DNA of 25,572 bases from Candidatus Hydrogenedentota bacterium (GTDB lineage Bacteria; Hydrogenedentota; Hydrogenedentia; Hydrogenedentiales; CAITNO01). This document shows positions 21,603-25,572 of the stretch, one piece after another (position 1 is the stretch's first letter; each line of letters begins with the position of its first letter). A program made the translations under genes and the position numbers. The stretch is taken from positions 1-25,572 of the forward strand of contig CAIXUF010000396.1 in NCBI GenBank assembly GCA_903922535.1. The letters run 5' to 3'. The notes beneath the pieces were generated by a model that made no database searches, was not told where the DNA came from, and saw nothing but the letters and a program-made list of their open reading frames with translations.

Positions 21603-24155
21603 TCAATGCGCGGCGGTGTCCTGCGCGACGGCGTCCAAACGGATGAGCATGGGCTCCAGGGGGGGCAGCACCCGCGGGAAGGCCACATCACGGCCCTGGA
21701 TGAGGTCCCTGCCGGAATGCTGACCGCCGGCCAACTGGCAGGCAACGGCGGTCGGGCGCAGGTTCACGACGTAGAGATAGGCCGTGCCGTCGACAACAAC
21801 GTAGCGGGTGTGCACCCCTTCCAGCGGGTACCCATAGCTGTTTACCGCCCGCGTGATGGTCGGGAGCGCGTTCCGGACCGTGGCGGTGTCCATGGCGTGC
21901 AGGTATTCCGTGGGCAGGTTCATGCCCTTCACGAAGACCGTCTTGCCCGTGGTGCGGATGACGTCGGTCCGCGAAGTCCCGCGCTCGTTGTACGGAATGG
22001 GCGTGCCAATCCGGGTGACGGTCCCGCCGTTTTCCACGTATTCGTCTATTTTCTTGAACGACGCGTTGGTGGCCGCGGGGGTTTCCGGCATGACCAGCAA
22101 CTTGGCCTTGTCCAGCGCGCCGTCGGCGATCTCCCGCTCCGTGGCGAAACGCACGTTGTAGCCCGAGAAGGAACTTCCCTCGTAGGCGTAGAGCGCCGAC
22201 ATCAGATGGGGTTCGCCGTTGTCCATGATCTTGGAGGACTCGCTGAAGAAGACCAGCACTTCGGCGGGCGCCTCGGCAAAGGCGCTGACGACCCCGGCGA
22301 GACGGCGCGCGTCGAGCGCCGTGACCGACAGCGCCTCCGTCGCCTCTGACCGCGCGAACACGGGCGAGTCGGGGGAGACGGCAAGCCCGGATGCGCCGGA
22401 AACAAGCGCCTCCCAAAGCAGGGTCCGCACGACGGCATAGCAGCGCTGGGGATCCAGATTCTCGGCGGGATTGATGCCCGCACTGAGATTCAACACGGGC
22501 TTCTGCGGGGAATAGGAACGCTGCAGGATGTAGTGGATTACGGCCCGGGGATATTCAATTGCATAGGGAATCTTGGCGGAGGAGCCCGCCGACACCGTGC
22601 AGCCGTCGATGTCCATCAGCCGCGCGGCCAGCTCGCGGTCCGGGGCATACTTGGTCTCCCCCTTCTCAAAGGCCGTGTCGGGCATGGAGATCATGATGGA
22701 AAGGCCGGGGCACGCGGGGCCGGCCGCGGCCCGCAGGCTGGAAAGTGTTTCGTCTATAAGCTGGGTTTGAAAGTTCTGCCAGTCAAACTGGTAGGAGCGC
22801 TGGTTCTGGTAGGCGTGCGGCGAATTGTCGCCCCAGATGGTGATTTCATCGTAGTCCGCCATGTGGGCGCGCCAGACCCGGTTCAGATCCTGGCGGTCGG
22901 GATATTCCTCACGAACCTTCGCGATAAACTGCTCCCGCACGGATTCGCCGTCAAACTTGAATGCGGGCGCCTCGGCAATGCTAATCCCCATGACCGTTTC
23001 CCGGCCTGCAACCGCGTCGCCCACGGCCTTCACATGCCTTTCCAGGGCGGCGCGCAATGCCGGGTGGGACAGGGTGACAAAACCCGGTGCCTGAATGTCG
23101 GGCGCCTGTTCCTGGATGGCGTGGCCCAGCGCATCCTGGGACAATTGCACCACCACGGCCACCCCCTTTTCCGCCGCCACATCAAGGACGGGATCAAGGA
23201 CGGTGCGGATGACGGCGCCGTCAAAAGGCGCGGCGGCAACCGCCTCAACGTCGTCCAGCAGCAGCACGGCAAAGTTCATTCCCAGCGATGCCATGCGGGC
23301 CAGACGCCCGGGCGCATCCGCCTTGGTAAGATCCAGCACACCGCCCAAAAGTGCGACCGGCGCGCCATCGGCGGCAAGGCTTGCCCCCCGGGGAGCCACC
23401 CGCCCGGAGATTTTGGCCAGGGGGGAGGCCAGTTCCGGGGCCGACGCAGCAAAGACCAGCCCCGTATTCATGGTTTGAAGTCCCTGGCGCACATAATCCA
23501 AGTCCCGATCGGCCTCGATCCATTTCGCCGCGGAAACATTGGCGTGAGCCGCGGCAAGAACTTCCTGCGCCAGGGCAAGCCGCGCATGCAGATAGGGATA
23601 ATCACCGGACGCTTTCGCCAGTTCGCCCACCCGTTTGGCGGTTTCCGCCAGTTGGCCGTCAAAGGCCACCGCTTCGGCTTCCATGGCCGCCGAACTCGCA
23701 CGGTCCAAGGGAGTGGAACAGGTGACGGGGTCCTTCTTGGAAATGTAGTAGATTGAAAGGATCGCCTTATACTCGCCCGGAGGGCAGGAAGCCGGGTTCC
23801 ACTCGAAACTGCATTTGTTCTCCCCGCTTTTCAGATCATAAACGGCGGTGGTCTCATGGACCGATTTGCCGCCCGCGTCAACAACACGAAATTCCTCGTT
23901 CGCCTTCTCAAAACCCATGGCACAGTTGATGCGATAGTCAAACTTGACGGGGGCGCCGGCCGGGTAGCCGGGCTCCATGACCAGTTCCAGCGAAATCCGG
24001 TCACTTTGCGCGTAGGTGGAGGGATGGGTCCAGACCATCTCATAGGGTTCCGCCACGGCGGAACCGGTAATACCGGTGAAAAGGCCGGCCATGCCCCCCA
24101 ACATTACGAGGAACACGACTGCCGAAACCGTACGGACACTCGAAAAGCAGACCAT
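21603..24155 (-). CDS. Secreted GH42-like (clan GH-A) glycoside-hydrolase-fold protein
   Basis: An 850-residue protein. The signal peptide is residues 1-35 (cleavage after AVA). An N-terminal beta domain (about 36-150), a helical stretch (150-225), a TIM-barrel region (about 255-600: 'LASLGMNF'-type opening, 'YPDRQDLNRVWRAHMADYDE'), a Rossmann-like segment with 'EYVENGGTVTRIGTPI' as in the GH42 trimerisation domain (about 610-730), and a final beta domain follow. Candidate catalytic glutamates are Glu 395 in 'GISIAEAPAF' and Glu 582 in 'LLWEALVSGASG'. The first lacks the Asn that normally precedes the acid/base Glu in clan GH-A, so activity is uncertain. It should act outside the cytoplasmic membrane on a beta-linked glycan. 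The ATG at 24155 has AAAGGAA 8 nt upstream, with a good promoter at 24204-24233. Its stop codon lies inside the RAYT right-end tag. Confidence 0.7.
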   Translation of the reverse strand: MVCFSSVRTVSAVVFLVMLGGMAGLFTGITGSAVAEPYEMVWTHPSTYAQSDRISLELVMEPGYPAGAPVKFDYRINCAMGFEKANEEFRVVDAGGKSVHETTAVYDLKSGENKCSFEWNPASCPPGEYKAILSIYYISKKDPVTCSTPLDRASSAAMEAEAVAFDGQLAETAKRVGELAKASGDYPYLHARLALAQEVLAAAHANVSAAKWIEADRDLDYVRQGLQTMNTGLVFAASAPELASPLAKISGRVAPRGASLAADGAPVALLGGVLDLTKADAPGRLARMASLGMNFAVLLLDDVEAVAAAPFDGAVIRTVLDPVLDVAAEKGVAVVVQLSQDALGHAIQEQAPDIQAPGFVTLSHPALRAALERHVKAVGDAVAGRETVMGISIAEAPAFKFDGESVREQFIAKVREEYPDRQDLNRVWRAHMADYDEITIWGDNSPHAYQNQRSYQFDWQNFQTQLIDETLSSLRAAAGPACPGLSIMISMPDTAFEKGETKYAPDRELAARLMDIDGCTVSAGSSAKIPYAIEYPRAVIHYILQRSYSPQKPVLNLSAGINPAENLDPQRCYAVVRTLLWEALVSGASGLAVSPDSPVFARSEATEALSVTALDARRLAGVVSAFAEAPAEVLVFFSESSKIMDNGEPHLMSALYAYEGSSFSGYNVRFATEREIADGALDKAKLLVMPETPAATNASFKKIDEYVENGGTVTRIGTPIPYNERGTSRTDVIRTTGKTVFVKGMNLPTEYLHAMDTATVRNALPTITRAVNSYGYPLEGVHTRYVVVDGTAYLYVVNLRPTAVACQLAGGQHSGRDLIQGRDVAFPRVLPPLEPMLIRLDAVAQDTAAH

Positions 24156-24203
24156 TTCGAAGGTTCCTTTCAGTACAGACCCAATGCGGCGTGTGCGTTA
24201 CAC

Positions 24204-24233
24204 ATTGTATAAACCTATCCCCATGCGGGTCAA
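24204..24233 (-). promoter_or_regulatory. Sigma-70-like promoter of the GH42-like gene
   Basis: On the minus strand TTGACC (24233-24228), an 18 nt spacer, TACAAT (24209-24204), about 48 nt before the ATG at 24155. Five of six bases match consensus in each hexamer, making this the best promoter in the window. Confidence 0.6.
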
Positions 24234-24345
24234 TGTTGCATAACGAAACTCATTCGGCTTCTGTTGACGTGCCGAAATGATTCTCAAGAACCTGCTAAAG
24301 GGACGTGTTTCGCCAGGTCAGCAAACGCACAATTCGCACTAACAA

Positions 24346-24363
24346 GGCGGTATGGCTTCCGCC
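24346..24363 (-). terminator. Weak hairpin after the Kre9-type repeat gene
   Basis: On the minus strand GGCGG (24363-24359), 8 nt loop, CCGCC (24350-24346), then TTGTTAG. A 5 bp stem and a poor T-tract, 38 nt beyond the stop at 24401. Possible terminator only. Confidence 0.3.
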
Positions 24364-24400
24364 CTGCAACGGTCGCTCTTCGCCATGGGGAACGGGAGCG

Positions 24401-25572
24401 TCAAGGCGGCGCCATGATACTGAACGGGCCGTCGCTCAGATCCTCAATCGCGTTGTTGTCTCCCGAAACCAAGTGGACCTTGTAAGTGCTTCCCGGCGTC
24501 ACCGAAGTGGAAATCGTCCATGCCAACTGCCCCGCGGAGGCCGCAACCGCTCCAACCCATCCGGTGTCTGTTCCGTTCACGCTCAGATAAACGGCCAAGT
24601 CGCCCGTCATGCCGGTCTGAGTCCAAGTGACAAGCCCGGTCTCACCCTGTGTCCATGCCTCGCCGCCGTTTGGCGAGGTGAGCGCAAGCGACGTTCCGGG
24701 CGCGATGGTGAACGCGCCATCGCTCACATCCTCAACCGCATTGTTGTCTCCCGAAACCAAGCGGACCTTGTAAGCGCTTCCCGGCGTCACCGAAGTGGGA
24801 ACCGTCCATGCCAACTGCCCGACGGAAGCGGAAGCCGCACCAATCCATCGGGGGGCCGCTTCGTTGTCATCCAGATAGACCGCAACATCGCCGCTCACGC
24901 CGGTCTGGTCCCAGGTGATGAGGCGGGAATCGCCCTGCGTCCATGTCTCACCACCGTTGGGCGCGGTGAGCGCAAGACATGCGGCAACACCAACAGCCAC
25001 CGTAAACGTGCCGTCACTCAGGTCCTCAACCGCGTTGTTGTCCGCTGACATCAGATGGATCCTGTACGCGCTGCCCGGTCCCAGTGACGCGGGAACCGTC
25101 CACGACATCTGCCCGGTCGCAGCCGAAGCGGCGCCAATCCACAGGGTGTCCGAGCCGTTCACGTTCAGATAGACCGCCACTTCGCCGGGCACACCGCTCT
25201 CGTTCCACGTGATGCCCCGGGCCGAACCCTGCGCCCAAGACTCGCCGCCGTTCGGCGAGGTGACCGCAAGCCAAACCGGGGCGTTGGCAGCCTCGACGGT
25301 GAACATGCCGTCTCTCAGGTCCTCAACCGCGTTGTTGTCCGCTGACATAAGATGAATCCTGTACGCGCCGCCCAGTCCCAGCGACGCGGGAACCGTCCAC
25401 GACATTTGCCCGGCCGCAGCCGAAGCCGCGCCAAGCCACAGGGTGTCCGTGCCGTTCACGTTCAGATAGGCCGCCACTTCGCCGGACACACCGCTCTCGT
25501 TCCACGTGATGTTCCCGGTCGAGCCCTGGGCCCAGAACTCCCCACCGTTCGGCGAGGTGACCGCAAGTGAAG
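24401..25572 (-). CDS. C-terminal part of a secreted Kre9/KNH-type Ig-like repeat protein
   Basis: The frame is open to the right edge, so the gene starts outside the window. The visible 390 residues are four tandem units of about 95-98 residues. Each opens with 'SPNGGE' followed by 'W.QG' and 'ITW', continues with a strand like 'GEVAVYLNVNG', then '..W.VP.S', and closes with 'DNNAVEDLSDG.FT'. This is the pattern of the Kre9/KNH (Ser-Thr-rich GPI-anchored membrane) domain, an Ig-like fold common in bacterial cell-surface and secreted proteins. The protein ends right after the fourth unit ('IMAPP'), with no visible anchor or sorting signal. The N-terminal, perhaps catalytic, part is not in the window. 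Confidence 0.8.
   Translation of the reverse strand, partial: SLAVTSPNGGEFWAQGSTGNITWNESGVSGEVAAYLNVNGTDTLWLGAASAAAGQMSWTVPASLGLGGAYRIHLMSADNNAVEDLRDGMFTVEAANAPVWLAVTSPNGGESWAQGSARGITWNESGVPGEVAVYLNVNGSDTLWIGAASAATGQMSWTVPASLGPGSAYRIHLMSADNNAVEDLSDGTFTVAVGVAACLALTAPNGGETWTQGDSRLITWDQTGVSGDVAVYLDDNEAAPRWIGAASASVGQLAWTVPTSVTPGSAYKVRLVSGDNNAVEDVSDGAFTIAPGTSLALTSPNGGEAWTQGETGLVTWTQTGMTGDLAVYLSVNGTDTGWVGAVAASAGQLAWTISTSVTPGSTYKVHLVSGDNNAIEDLSDGPFSIMAPP
24404..25572 (-). repeat. Four in-frame ~290 bp tandem DNA repeats
   Basis: Unit limits on the minus strand are about 25572-25271 (incomplete), 25270-24977, 24976-24689 and 24688-24404. Units 1 and 2 are nearly identical in places (for example around TCCTCAACCGCGTTGTTGTC at 25022 and 25319), and units 3 and 4 form a second similar pair, as expected from stepwise duplication. 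Confidence 0.75.

Larger units (their letters stand above)
20741..21603 (+). mobile_element. RAYT-centred mobile unit
   Basis: The unit runs from the 13 bp tandem to GGGGACTGTC at the right and contains only the RAYT gene. Its left edge abuts repeat copy 2 and its right edge overlaps the stop codon of the GH42-like gene, so it seems to have landed exactly at that gene's 3' end. Boundaries are judged by the tags only. Confidence 0.5.

Noticed and set aside
22533..23756. A 407-codon plus-strand frame opposite the GH42-like gene
   Set aside because: Antisense shadow; the minus-strand frame has a signal peptide, ribosome site, promoter and fold motifs.
24404..25572. Long DNA repeats as a mobile or CRISPR feature
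   Set aside because: The repeats are in frame, one per Ig-like domain, so they are protein domain duplications.
1..25572. tRNA, rRNA or riboswitch genes
   Set aside because: No cloverleaf, rRNA stretch or known riboswitch core was recognised by eye; a covariance-model search would be needed to exclude small RNAs.

Overview
The window looks like a chromosomal fragment of an uncultured, GC-rich, Gram-negative-type bacterium. The gene families suggest a Candidatus Hydrogenedentota or Planctomycetota/Lentisphaerota-like lineage: large SGNH-TPR proteins, families of GT-C membrane glycosyltransferases, a URO-D-like enzyme with a GCC motif, DUF4177, Kre9-type repeat proteins and RAYT transposases. 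This placement is an inference from gene content, because no rRNA or marker gene is present.

Left end (1-1654): a mobile-element graveyard. The 5' end of an IS200/IS605 tnpA runs off the left edge and interrupts a kelch-like secreted protein gene. Next come a beheaded gene tail, a REP-like palindrome with direct repeats, a ~385 bp non-coding repeat (copy 1), and a frameshifted fragment of a RAYT transposase. Then follow a URO-D-family protein (minus) and a small divergent DUF4177 protein (plus).

Core (3238-19915): eight genes, all on the minus strand. In transcription order they are two tandem paralogous ArnT/PMT-type (GT39-like) glycosyltransferases with an extra C-terminal domain, a GT9 heptosyltransferase-like enzyme, a radical SAM/SPASM-like protein joined to it by an ATGA overlap, three tandem YfhO-family membrane proteins, and a membrane-anchored SGNH hydrolase with TPRs inserted in the catalytic domain. 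Together they resemble a surface-glycan assembly and decoration locus: lipid-linked sugar transferases (GT39/YfhO), a soluble sugar transferase (GT9), a radical enzyme and a candidate acyl-ester transferase or esterase. Both membrane transferase families have been amplified in tandem. The YfhO copies look like mosaics, as expected from gene conversion.

Right end (20000-25572): the second copy of the ~385 bp repeat lies in inverted orientation, so the two copies bracket about 19 kb including the whole glycan locus. It is followed by an intact RAYT transposase whose right end touches the stop codon of a secreted GH42-like glycoside-hydrolase-fold protein. The window closes with the 3' end of a secreted protein made of Kre9/KNH-type Ig-like repeats.

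The most unusual points are the inverted repeat pair bracketing the locus, the triplicated mosaic YfhO genes, the GT9-radical SAM coupling inside a glycan locus, the shared -35/-10/ATG spacing of the two RAYT copies (apparently leaderless), and the hairpin that can mask the tnpA start.
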